Positions 11,101-19,999 of a stretch of DNA of 64,000 bases are shown one piece after another. How positions within the stretch are numbered: the stretch's first letter is position 1; the number at the start of each line of letters is the position of its first letter. The position numbers were made by a program, and so were the translations under genes. The DNA comes from Salminus brasiliensis (lineage: Eukaryota; Chordata; Actinopteri; Characiformes; Bryconidae). The stretch lies in assembly GCF_030463535.1 (NCBI RefSeq), contig NC_132893.1, positions 20,754,027 through 20,818,026 on the forward strand, written 5' to 3'. The notes below the pieces were generated by a model. It was not told where the DNA came from and made no database searches. It worked only from the letters and a program-made list of their open reading frames with translations.

Positions 11101-13788
11101 TTAATAGCCAAGTTCAAAATCCATACTCCCATAGGAACTGACTGGTCACTTTGACGCTCTGTTGTCTGCTAGTGTGAACGCACAATTTGTGACAATGCTT
11201 GAGGCAAAAGTAATGCTAAGGGTATACATTTATTATAAATAGAACAATCCCAATATTTTTACCAGGGTGTGTTTATAATATTTGTTTATTAGAATTTATA
11301 GATTTATAATACTGTCAGAAATGTTTCTATCTATTTTTTTTTTTTTTAATAGGACATATGATTTTCCTGTGGGACAGAAGTACCTTACTCAGGCAAAAAC
11401 GGGTGAAGAGGTATGGACTGTCCTAGATCATTAGTTATTTAATGGCTTCAGTCATGTAATGGATTGTTAAATGTCTATCTAACTAAATGTCACTGTCAAA
11501 CAGTAGTTTTACAGCAGAAGGGAAAAAATGATGTAAAAACTTTTTATTCCAAGATATTTTGGAGCATTTCTACTGGTCCGCTGATCATGAAATATTCACT
11601 CAAAGTAAACAACAACTGGCAGATTCACAGAAGTATGAACATACAATGACAAAAAATATATGAACTGCAATAACACTGAAATGAGTAAAAATAGAACTGA
11701 ACATGTTATTGCTGATTTACCCTTGAGTGTTACGGATCATTTTCTATTGTGTAAATTAATGTGATTTAGGCCTTTTAACGCTGACTTCAGTGTCCCATAT
11801 GTCCAAAGGAACTGTCTCACATCAGGAAATGCAGATTGTCTCAGACAACTTGGCACCAAGAGTATTGATATGTATCGACCCTTTCTGTAATGAGTGCGAC
11901 ATCCACAGTTTCTCCTCTGAGTTTGATTAAAGACACATTCTGAGGATATCAGAGTGGAACATCATGTGGATTTTAATATTCATTTTAATCTTGTATGGCT
12001 TGCATCGGTGTTGACCAGCGAAGTATGGGCTCCCCTTTTGAGGCTTGGTTCCTCTCAAGGGTTCACAGGTCCTCTCAACCTGAGATTGTTTTTCTTTGCC
12101 ACTGTTGACTGTTGGGAACTGGATCTCAGTAAAGCTGCATTATGACAACGTTTGTAATGAAAAGCACTGTGTGAATACAATTAAATTGAATATATAGGCC
12201 TCATATCGCAACACATTTCCCACATTAGGTTAATTCATCTTATCAGAAGTCGAAATAATAATATATATAATTTTTTCCACATGTAAAACTATATCAATGC
12301 ATTATGACACAGACCATCACACACAGCTCTCACTTTAATTAGCACCATTATGGAACTCTAAGAGACAAACCTCACCTTTTCCCACATAAATATAACATAT
12401 CGGTATCGTTTACATATTGGTATTGAGTGGGGGGGGGGGGGGGGGGGGGGGTCTTTGGTGGTCTGCAGTGTGACAGGGCTGTTGGTTCCAGTTGTAAGGT
12501 GCAGCGGCTGCACCCTGCGGCCCTGTCACACTGCAGACCACCAAAGACACCCCCCCCCACACACACACACACTCAAAACCTATATGTAAACGAGTATCCA
12601 CGTAATCCATAACTTATTAATAGCCTGTATATCTGCATGTTTATTTGTATGTACTATTTATTTTACTTTTTACACCTGTGTATTTACTGTGAGTGACAAC
12701 GCACCTAGCTAGCTACGTCTTCCACTCACCTGTGTTCATATGACGTGACAAACCTGATTTTGACTGAATGCTCAGCTTCTTTTGACCTTTCAGAGCAACT
12801 GCTTTCCTAACACATGTTTTCTACAGACATGGAAGTGTGAGGACGATTCTGACGACCGACCGACCTACCTGGCAAACTCCTAACTGAGGACCTTATGAAC
12901 TTTACAGAGACCACAAGCTCACACACCTCAGGATGGAGCCTGCCGGAAGTATCTAGCCAGCTAGTGTTTGCTAACTAAAGCTAGCTAGCTAAACAGCAAA
13001 CGTTGAGTTTTACCTTCAGGCAGGCACCTTGGTGTTAAATCCAGACAAAATAGGCCACAAACAAGTTGATTATTTATGAATCTAGATAAAACTAGCTAAA
13101 TTAGTCACGCCAGTCAGCTATTCTACTTAGCTAGCTAGCATTATTGTAGCTAGCTAACTACTGTAGTGCTAGATATCGGTGTTCCTTATTACCCAGCCAG
13201 GCTAGCCGCTGCCCAAGCTCATACACTGAAGTAGCTAGCTAAACGTAAACGCCCATGTTACTAATACTGCACATTTGTCTAACGTACGGGTTTGGCAAAG
13301 CCTCATTTCAAGCATTTTAAAGCACACTATAATGCAAAATAGTTATCTATCTAAATTAGCTATCTAGACGTTGTGAAAGTAGCTGGTGCTAGCCAGCCAG
13401 CTAACTAGCTAGCACTAGCACTGCTAGCAAGGGTGGGTAGATGAAGCAGGCAGCTAAGGCTTGTTCGTGTGCCGAGGTAGTAGGACTTACACGTTTTTGT
13501 TGGTAATAACACTAATATTTATAGACATTTAGGACAAAATGGATTATTAAACGGGTGAACTAGCACGAACAGCGAGCCAGGCTCACTGAGATTCAACGCT
13601 AATTCGCCGAGCTGCTGGCTAGCGCCTCCTTTTACTGGAGTGCATTGTTGGCCAGTTTGTCCTGCCAAGCGAAATGTATTCAGTTAGCTAGGTCATGAAG
13701 AGCCGTTTAACTTACCAATGATGGCGCATATCAAGAAGCTGCCAATTAAACCAAGGTTATATGTAGTAATTGAGAGCCTCAGTTCCAT
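2078..13788 (-). CDS. mpzl1: Myelin protein zero-like protein 1 (PZR), complete six-exon gene
   Basis: Joined minus-strand exons 13716-13788, 10427-10599, 8641-8851, 8390-8519, 5819-5924 and 2078-2179 give 795 nt, 264 residues plus stop. All introns are GT-AG and the phases agree at every junction. Residues 1-24 form a signal peptide. Residues 25-152 form an Ig-V domain with Cys52, Trp68, the D-x-G-x-Y-x-C motif ending at Cys130, and NGT glycosylation sites at Asn44 and Asn125. A hydrophobic helix spans about 161-188. The tail ends with two ITIMs, VIYAQL (Tyr236) and VVYADI (Tyr258). The family is a cell-surface glycoprotein that recruits the phosphatase SHP-2 through these phosphorylated tyrosines. 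Length is close to human MPZL1 (269). The start is the only Met that leads into the signal peptide and correct phase. The other MPZ-family members MPZ and MPZL2/3 lack this ITIM tail, so the assignment is firm. Confidence 0.95.
2387..2683 (+). mobile_element. tRNA-derived SINE, plus orientation
   Basis: The element opens with a tRNA-like head: an A-box-like stretch (GTGGCTCAGCGGTTAGAG) and a B box (GGTTCGATTCC). A body follows with 'ccactgttgggcccttgagcaaggccc', a GT-rich stretch, 'gggttaaatgcggaggacacatttcgctgtacagtgta' and a T-rich tail. The same family is present inverted at 3642-3871. It lies between MPZL1 exons 6 and 5. Confidence 0.85.
2900..2927. repeat. (AAAT)n microsatellite
   Basis: A simple AAAT tetranucleotide run within MPZL1 intron 5. 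Confidence 0.85.
3642..3871 (-). mobile_element. tRNA-derived SINE, minus orientation, with target-site duplication
   Basis: This is the reverse complement of the SINE family at 2387-2683. The conserved tail 'cactgtacagtgtac...gcgaaatgtgtcctccgcatttaaccc' comes first on the plus strand, and the tRNA-like head ends at 'ccaccactgcccc'. It is flanked by a perfect 10-bp direct repeat CCAAATTATA at 3632-3641 and 3872-3881, which marks the insertion as an intact retroposition event. The B box has one disruption (aaccgaaccgaacaatcgaaccc), so transcription activity is doubtful. Confidence 0.88.
3882..5818. other. MPZL1 intron 5, mostly unassigned
   Basis: This is intronic DNA between exons 6 and 5. 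Near 4540-4575 the phrase 'taccagtcaaacgttttagaacac' resembles the ends of a fish DNA transposon, but I cannot define the partner end. Nothing else is supported. Confidence 0.4.
5819..5924 (-). CDS. mpzl1: MPZL1 exon 5: cytoplasmic linker
   Basis: The exon is 106 nt. Its encoded text (CTSIESVST...GKKAESSTEG...SAPVQ) parallels the human MPZL1 tail between the membrane and the ITIMs. The exon fits exactly in phase between exon 4 (phase 2) and exon 6 (phase 0). It was recognised by phase and residue pattern rather than by a long open frame, so it is slightly less certain than the Ig exons. Confidence 0.85.
6700..6960. repeat. Interspersed repeat, copy 1 of a diverged pair
   Basis: This shares an ordered series of words with 9755-10070: 'gctactgtttaatga', 'aagccacac.gttt.ag', 'gatg.agttta', 'gctttagtgacctgtag', 'aagcccttct.caacagcca' and 'actgatc'. 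Both copies lie in MPZL1 introns in the same orientation and are diverged, so the element is old. The family is not identified. Confidence 0.6.
7540..7973. mobile_element. Small inverted-repeat element (MITE-like) with TTAA ends
   Basis: The left end TTAAAGGGGA (7540-7549) is matched by its exact reverse complement TCCCCTTTAA at 7964-7973. The neighbouring wording 'ttttcaacat' and 'gttgaaaatc' extends the inverted match imperfectly. The interior (434 bp in all) has no coding capacity. TTAA at both edges is the target preferred by piggyBac-type elements, but the family cannot be settled from this. Confidence 0.45.
8390..8519 (-). CDS. mpzl1: MPZL1 exon 4: stalk and transmembrane helix
   Basis: The exon is 130 nt, from phase 1 to phase 2. 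It encodes a short stalk (EALPQTSP) and a long Val/Ile/Gly/Ala-rich helix starting VVIVGAVIGAIIG, followed by Arg186 as the cytoplasmic anchor. The acceptor is TTTACAG and the donor GTAAGC. Confidence 0.92.
8641..8851 (-). CDS. mpzl1: MPZL1 exon 3: second half of Ig-V domain
   Basis: The exon is 211 nt. It encodes WAGDLNKKDASI and DNGTYSCDVKNPPD, both highly characteristic of MPZ/MPZL1. The second disulphide cysteine is Cys130. The acceptor is TTTTTCAG and the donor GTAAGA. Confidence 0.95.
9755..10070. repeat. Interspersed repeat, copy 2 of a diverged pair
   Basis: This is the partner of 6700-6960, in MPZL1 intron 2, with the same ordered words ('ttgctactgtttaatgacag', 'gctttagtgacctgtag', 'aagcccttctccaacagccac'). 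Confidence 0.6.
10427..10599 (-). CDS. mpzl1: MPZL1 exon 2: first half of Ig-V domain
   Basis: The exon is 173 nt, entering in phase 1 and leaving in phase 0. It contains the first Ig cysteine in TLRCSFKS and the core tryptophan in SVSWSF. The acceptor is CCAACAG and the donor GTAAGC. Confidence 0.93.
10600..12009. other. MPZL1 intron 1, unassigned part
   Basis: This is intronic DNA without recognisable coding sequence. Poly-T at 11334-11348 is the only simple feature noted. Confidence 0.4.
12010..12200 (+). mobile_element. LINE/SINE 3' tail fragment of common fish type
   Basis: The segment contains 'gaggcttggttcctctcaagg', 'tttgccactgttgactgttggg', 'gtaaagctgcattatgacaacgtttgtaatgaaaagcactgtgtgaatacaattaaattga'. 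This is a degenerate form of the widespread teleost retroposon tail that ends in a tRNA-free AATTGAA-like repeat. The opposite orientation occurs at about 17,095-17,280. Confidence 0.55.
12429..12559. repeat. G/C-run-bounded foldback (long hairpin) in MPZL1 intron 1
   Basis: A run of 23 G (12429-12451) leads into a left arm, 12451-12479. Its exact 29-nt reverse complement is at 12520-12548, followed by a C run to 12558. The 40-nt spacer itself has an inner palindrome, GGTGCAGC/GCTGCACC around one base. The whole 130 bp can fold into one nearly continuous stem. It may be a foldback element; no target-site duplication is evident. Confidence 0.88.
12950..13640. repeat. AGCTAGCT-rich low-complexity stretch upstream in intron 1
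   Basis: Many short palindromic GCTAGC/AGCTAGCT words are dispersed over about 700 bp next to MPZL1 exon 1 (for example 12976-12990, 13128-13155 and 13405-13412). It is not a regular tandem array. It could be promoter-proximal intronic DNA with locally duplicated short palindromes. Confidence 0.5.
13716..13788 (-). CDS. mpzl1: MPZL1 exon 1: start codon and signal peptide
   Basis: ATG is at 13788-13786. Twenty-four codons plus one base encode a hydrophobic leader containing LGLIGSFLICAII. The donor GTAAG follows at 13715-13711. It is followed by an intron of about 3.1 kb. Confidence 0.88.
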
Positions 13789-14230
13789 CCTTTTAAGTGC
13801 ACAGATAAAGGCCAGACCTCTGTACCAGCCGTGTGTTTACACCCTGCAGCCGGAGTCTCTTCCTGTGACTTCTCTGGGTGAAGCCGACAGGGTCCTAACT
13901 CTGTTCACACACTAGAGGGAACCACAGATCAGCTACTGTACAGCATACACCCTACTGTCCCGCGTCGATTAATAATGTCTCTTTAAGATAATTAGTATGG
14001 ACGAGAAGGATAACATATGAGCCAGAAACCGAGCACTTTACTTTACTGGAGTCCCACTCTGCGGGTTCAGGGCTGTTATTGGGAGCACAGGAAAAGGATA
14101 TTGTGGTTATGGAGCTGCTTTGTCCTTGTGCAGTGTACAATGGAGGGAAAACACCCCCCAAGGATTCGGGGTGTGAGAGAAAACTCCGTTCATAACCAAC
14201 AAGAGAAATGGAGGGCGTTTGATGTTTAAT
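13789..14230 (-). promoter_or_regulatory. MPZL1 5' flank with 5' UTR and putative promoter
   Basis: This is inferred only from its position immediately upstream of the MPZL1 start codon on the minus strand. No clear TATA box is seen at a fitting distance. Confidence 0.35.
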
Positions 14231-15584
14231 TATAATGTTTAATGCTTACATATACATTAATCTTTTTTTTCTTTTCTTCTTTTTTTTTTTATTTTTTTTT
14301 TTTACAATTGCCCCTGTCAAGAGGTGGGATAGTGAACAGTGAACAGCTGAATAGAACAGTGAACTTGCTGAACAGTCAGTTCTTGAAATTGATGCATTGG
14401 AAGAAGAAAAAAAATAGGCTTTTAAGGATCTGAAAAAGTTTAAGGATCTGAGCAACTTTTGACATAGGGGAAATTGTGATGTGTGGGTCAGAGCATCTCC
14501 AAAACGGCAGATCTTGTAGGGGTGTTCCTGGTATACATTGGTTAGAACCTACCAATAGTGGTCTAAGGAAGGAGAACCAGTAAACCAGTGACCAATTTAT
14601 CAGTTTAGCGGGATTTGTCTGAATGTGAGCAGAAAATACATCTCTATACTCTGGCTACCAGCAGTAATATCATTAATAAACAACAGTAAGCCAGTTCCAT
14701 TGGCAGCCCTTTATACCTATCCATGCCAACAGTGCCTCCACCATGTTTGACAGATGATGTAGTAAGCTTCAGTTTATGAACTACTTCTTTCTTTTTTCTA
14801 TACTTAATTAAATATTGGTTTAATAAATGTATTCTCCAAGGAAATCATGGTAGTCCTCTTCTGTGGTCTTCCTGCTTTTGTGTTGGTGTTGCTGAGCTCA
14901 CCAGTGCATTCCTTTCTTTTTAAGAATATAACAATGTATTGATTGGGCCATGTTTCTGCAATCTCTATTGTCTAATAATGGCCTCTTTGAGTCTGTATAG
15001 AGAGTTCCCATAGATAACTACCATTGCAAATTCTAATTGCAAGAAGCCACATATGATGAAATGCAAATTTTACATTTTTTATTAAATATGGCATTTCATA
15101 ATACATGCCGTAAAGGGTTATGAATCATCTATCTAAAGTTTCTGGGCTGGACAGTGACCCTGTAGAATCCATGTGCCTTAAGTTCTAGATTCTGGACTGG
15201 TGTAATTAACTGCCAACAACAGTGTTTATATACTTTATCCTGCATGTGTAGATATGAGGAACACAGGCACTCTCTCCAGTTATTTCCTGCCTGGTCATCT
15301 GATCAGCACTCTAAAATATGGATATAGCACTTTTACATCAAAACTAGTCCAAACTAAAGCCAGTGATTAAACTATATACTGATTACTAGTCAGGCCAATT
15401 AATTTATATCAGTAGACTTATCAAAAGACAAATATACAGAACATTACATTTGGAAAATGAGAAAAGTAGACAAAAATCTTCAGTCAGAAGCCAAGGTCAC
15501 AGTGATGACCCCCCAGTTTCAGCCTACAGACAGAAACAAAATTAGGATTGCTTCAGAATAATGATTGCATCAGACTGAGAAAAA
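14231..15584. other. Intergenic, no gene seen
   Basis: A T-rich tract lies at about 14265-14305. The stretch 14465-14600 ('gggtcagagcatctccaaaacggcagatcttgtagg...ggttagaacctaccaatagtggtctaagg') has the look of a dispersed fish repeat, but I cannot name the family. Nothing coding is supported. Confidence 0.45.
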
Positions 15585-15731
15585 AAAGTTTATTGTGTGT
15601 ATATAGTGTACATTATTTATTTATCTACATTTTTGTAACTGAGTGTCTTGCTATCCCTTTCTGCTGTGACACTGTGAATTTCCCCACTGCAGGACTAATA
15701 AAGGATTATCTTATCTTATCTTATCTTAATA
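15585..15731 (+). mobile_element. LINE 3' end with (TTATC)n tail
   Basis: It carries 'tgtatatagtgtacattattta', 'tttttgtaactgagtgtcttgctatccctttctgctgt', 'ggactaataaaggattatc' and a TTATC pentamer tail. The same 3' end, nearly word for word, follows the reverse transcriptase fragment at 37,500-38,200. This is therefore a 5'-truncated copy of that LINE. Confidence 0.8.
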
Positions 15732-16703
15732 TCTTAATAACTAAAAATGAATATCTTGGTAACTACTAGCTTCCTGCAGAGGTTGTGTTTACTTGTGTAT
15801 AACCACCAAATATGTTTTTTTCTCAACTTGGTTTGAACTAGCTAAATAATTAAAAAATCATAATTACATTTTATTATATATTGTGTACATGCAGCAAATC
15901 ATGTAAGATAATTGGTCACACACAGTGCAGTTTGTTTGTAACAATCTGAAGAAAGATTTCATAATTTAAATTTTACATCTCACTACAGGGACTTCTGTAC
16001 AAGCTGGTGGGTCTCTTCCTTGTTAATAGAACCAGGGGGCCATAAACTGTTTAAGGGGTTAAGCTTAGCCTTCATATCTTCTACAGAAATGTTCATTTTT
16101 GGAACCAGAACTGGTTCTTCTATGGCATTGCTCAAATAGTTTTAATAGTGTAGTGTATAACATAAAAGTAAAGCACCAATATCTTGGATCAAGTCTGTCA
16201 GTGTCAAATAGTGTAAATAAAATGCATGATTGTGTAAGATAATAAGAAAAATTCTGGCCAGAAAACATGATGTACAGGGGAAAGAAAATGAGCCAATAGT
16301 CCCAAAATCATTTTGGCAGTTTATTAAAAGACTTCCCTGGACAACAGTTTAATGCATGAAGAAAGGAAGGAAAGGTTAAAGTTCATATCAAGTCCAAAGG
16401 ATTAATCAAAAGGGACCATTCAGCTTCCCAGCCGGAACGCTCTCTGGTTTGTGTCTTCCGCTCATGCAGCTCTTAACCCCTTCCTTCCCAGCAGGCTAGG
16501 CCTGCTCAACATATAAGCCTACCTGTTGGCCTCCAAAACACTGCTTTCTTTCGTCTGCCTTAGGGTATTTATGCTATGTTTGGCCGTGGATTAACCAATG
16601 GACAGCTGTTATTGTTTTCTCACATGGCTAATCACTAATGTTCTCTCTGTGACCTTCCCTCCGACCCCAGTACCCACAGTTCAGACAACAGTTATGCCAA
16701 GTT
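15732..16703. other. Intergenic, no gene seen
   Basis: This is AT-rich DNA. Near 16,070-16,150 a repeat fragment ('tggaaccagaactggttcttctatggcattgct') resembles wording at 745-895. No coding region is supported. Confidence 0.4.
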
Positions 16704-17486
16704 CACACTACACGACTCTGGCCCTGATTTTTTTGAAGGCTCAAAAATCGTCTCTAGAAAAAGACGCGACCAAACAAGTTACAAAAAATCTATATAGCAT
16801 GTTGACAGTGAGTGCGGTGTCATGTTCCAGCCAATGAAAATGCAAGGAGAGACGAAAAGCAGAGGAAGAAGCGAAAATCCTGCCTTATCATGCATCTACA
16901 CATGTGTGCGTGTGGTGCAGGGACATAATATAGTTTCTGTCAGAACACATTGGTGTACACTCAACCATAATACCTACATTTTCACTGTAAAAATGTATAT
17001 ATATTTACTTCCAACTTCCTCTACAGAACAGAGCATCCCTGCTGGCCTCGCATCGCCACCCACTACTCCTTTTTTAGCACACAAATGAACTTAACCGTTT
17101 GTGTTAAATTTATTTGTATAGCACTTTTTACAACTATTGTTGTCACAAAGCAGCTTTACATAATTAGTAATTAGTAAAAGACAGAAAAAAAAGAAATAAC
17201 ATAAGAAGACATGAAGGATCCAAGACCCCCAGCGAACAAGCCAACGGCGACAGTGGCAAGGAAAAACTCCCTGTAACTTCTTGCATGTGCTTTCGTGACA
17301 AAAACAAGAGCATACAGACTCGTCTGTGATTTTTCTTGGAACGGTCGTGTAATGTGTGACCTGCAGTTGCTGAACAGTCATGTAGTGTGCAAACCACAAC
17401 GACTCAAACATTCATGATTACAAGAGATCGAGTTGTGTATTTTGAACCGTACAGCGACCTGACGACTCTACAAGTCGTGTAGTGTG
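16704..17486. mobile_element. DNA transposon/MITE with perfect 14-bp terminal inverted repeats
   Basis: CACACTACACGACT at 16704-16717 is matched by its exact reverse complement AGTCGTGTAGTGTG at 17473-17486, giving a 783-bp element. The motif 'cgtgtaatgtgtgacctgcagttgc' and similar partial terminal words occur inside. The interior has no transposase frame, so it is non-autonomous. It contains a second element, the retroposon tail at about 17,095-17,280. The terminal wording is like hAT-type non-autonomous elements of fish, but the superfamily is an inference. Confidence 0.62.
17095..17280 (-). mobile_element. Retroposon 3' tail nested in the inverted-repeat element
   Basis: Plus-strand text 'aaatttatttgtatagcactttttacaac...gtcacaaagcagctttaca' and 'agccaacggcgacagtggcaaggaaaaactccct' is the reverse complement of the same tail type seen at 12,010-12,200. 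It has the usual fish retroposon 3' sequence in minus orientation. Confidence 0.65.
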
Positions 17487-17689
17487 TCAAAGCCATTCAA
17501 CAATCCGCTTGGTAGAAAGGAAGATTCACTGAGACCACTTAAGGGCCTAAAAGTTACACACTACATCATTTAAATGTTAAAACAATCAAACCAATTGATT
17601 GTTGATTAATTATTGATTAATAAATCGAGGTTAATACTAATCAATAAAAATATTAATAAAGGAAGGTCAAGTAAGGCGGTTAAAACATT

Positions 17690-18500
17690 CAGGGGGGCGA
17701 TAGAGGACAAAAAAGCACACTATTAATGGAGAACCGTTAACTCCGGCATGTCTGACTATAACAATCTAACTAAAAGGAGAAAGCCAGAAGGTAAAACAGC
17801 CACTGGAGGACCCTGAAGCACTGGCATCCATCTGCTCCACCGTCCACAAACCTCATGAACGCCTGGATCAGCAACCTTCATCTAAAGGAAAACATTATTT
17901 ACCAAAAGCTAAACTTTGGGAATTGGGGGCCTTATGTGAAAAGGCTCTTCCCCTTGCTGAATTGCTTTCTGAATTTTGAGAACTAGTAAAAAGCCAGCGC
18001 CCTGTGATCTAAATAATCATCATAATGCATTATAGGAAACAAGATCTTGCAGGTACTAAGGAGTGAGGCTGTGTAGAGCTTTGTATATGAGTAGCAGATT
18101 TTAGTAAGGACCCTGGCTGCAGCATTTTGAACAAGTTGAAGTTTACTGAGGTTCCTGCTAGAACATCCTGACAATAGTGCATAGCAATGGTCAGATTTAT
18201 AAGGCATTTTTTGGCAATATTCCAGAGATGTAGAAAAGCTATCCTACTAATTTTAGCTGTATGTTGGCAAAAGAACACTTCTGAATGGCAAAGAAAAAAG
18301 AAACCAGATTTAACATTCCGTTTTTGCGGCTTCTGGACCCAGTTTTGTCATTGACAGAGGAAATTATGCGACATCCAGCATTTCACATCTTTCACACAGC
18401 CCTCGGTTGTCTTTAACCTAGATTTGTCATCAGGTTTGGCTGACATATAGAGCTGTGTATCATGTGCATAACAATGGAAGTTAACGACATGCGTGCATGA
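17690..18500 (-). mobile_element. Decayed LINE fragment, reverse transcriptase C-terminal part
   Basis: The minus strand at about 18,207-17,983 reads LSKLQLVQNAAARVLT, the well-known segment after the RT domain of L2/CR1-type LINEs. The flanking plus-strand words 'ggccttatgtgaaaaggctcttcccc', 'cattttgaacaagttgaagtttactgaggttcctgctagaacatcc' and 'atgtgcataacaatggaag' belong to the same dispersed element. Several stops and frameshifts interrupt it. Confidence 0.7.
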
Positions 18501-19479
18501 AGGTTGGGTGATTTAGATCCACACTTAGTTATTATACTAACAGTAAAATGGAATAAATATGTAGAGCGGTGATGTGCTGTGCATGTAAATAAAGAATAAA
18601 ACAGGTTGTATGATGAGGTAGACCAGTCTGGTATTTCTGCAGCATCACATATGTAAACAAGGTGTAGAGTAAAGTAATGAGTATAGCAGCTAGCGTTCAG
18701 GTAGAGCGAACAGTACGCAGATTATGTACAGAAAGGGACATCCAGTGAAAGTGCAGAGTGTACACAGTCCCTGTGTTTGGGTTGTTTTTGCTGTCTGCCA
18801 CAGGTTCCTTTTCATTGGAGGATATTGTTCTACTTGGGAGACCAATTAGAACCCCATATTCCTTTCCATTGGTGGATGAGGTTAGCTTTAAGTCCTTGTT
18901 AGCCTTGTTGGAAACTTTGTGAAGTCCTAGTTCAGTCTAGTTAGTAGCTTGTTAAAATCTAGGAAAAACATGCAGGTTGGTTTGGCCATGCCTGTACACA
19001 AACAACACAGAGGAAGTAGTGATGGCATAAGAGGAGTTTTCAAGAGATTGAAGCAAATGAGAGAATTTATTCAGAAAATATGTTCAAATCATTGCACCAC
19101 TGTGACATCTGTGACCAATAAATGGTCAAAACAACAACCTCCGTTTTAAGAACAACTGAAAGAAATGTGTTTTCAGGATGGTGATGAAACACCCCTAATG
19201 ATCCCTACAGCAGACCTAGGTCTTTTTCCAGATCCTTCCGTTTCGTAAATGACAGTGGAGAACTCCTGGGACTTCTTATTACTCACTATTAGACTGGACA
19301 ATGTGTCCAGTGTGACAGGTTATAAGTGTGTGTTTGAGGGATTGATTATTGATTTGAGATAAGATGAAAGCAATTTTTTTTTTTATCTAGAACCAATTTT
19401 TCAAATTTGCATTTGTCTTTAAGCATTTAGGATCCAAAACTGGTTAAAGCCATATAAACTTGTCTACTAAAAACTTGAT
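18501..19479. other. Intergenic, no gene seen
   Basis: No coding, repeat or regulatory feature is supported before the duplicon homology begins near 19,480. From there the sequence matches 27,040-27,280 and 54,000-54,230. Confidence 0.4.
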
Positions 19480-19776
19480 ATATTTGTGGGTCCCAATAAG
19501 AGAATCTCTCCAGGAAAAACCTTTGTAGGATGAATGGTTGTCCCAAATAAATGCAGTACTAAAACTGTGAGGGGACAAATACGTTTTCAAAGGGCTGATT
19601 TGCATGTAGAATAACCTTGCTCTATAAATCAATGAAGTAATAAAGAGAACCTCCAGAGGGGGGCAGTACTGTTCCACAGCCCTGTGTGTACATCCAGTTC
19701 TATACATTCAATGAAGCCGAAGGAGACACAGCTCTGCTCCTCATAGCTCTGTAGCGTGGGATGTAAAACTGACCTG

Positions 19777-19844
19777 ATTGGTCTGACTCCGTTGCTCCAT
19801 TGTGACGTCATCGATGACATCACAGAGCGTGACTCCTATAAGAA
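19777..19844 (+). promoter_or_regulatory. Gene A core promoter: CCAAT box, two CRE-like sites, TATA
   Basis: Inverted CCAAT (ATTGG) lies at 19777-19781. A perfect CRE TGACGTCA lies at 19803-19810, a second near-CRE TGACATCA at 19815-19822, and TATAAGAA at 19837-19844. The ATG is 163 bp beyond the TATA start. The same layout precedes B, C and D. The site identities are seen in the sequence; use of CREB/ATF/CREM-type factors is inferred. Confidence 0.75.
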
Positions 19845-19999
19845 GGCAGGTTCTGTCTGATCGTCTCAGTTAGGATTCAGCAGCTCGTTAGACTTTCCTA
19901 TGTTCACACTGATGTTCATGCTTTTAGGCTAAAACTCTAGATCCATTATAACTAGAACCGATAGACAGGTTCTACAACAGTATTTTCATCAACTGCAGA

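Noticed and set aside
12372..12612. Gly/Pro-rich open frames
   Set aside because: They arise from translating the G and C runs of the foldback hairpin.
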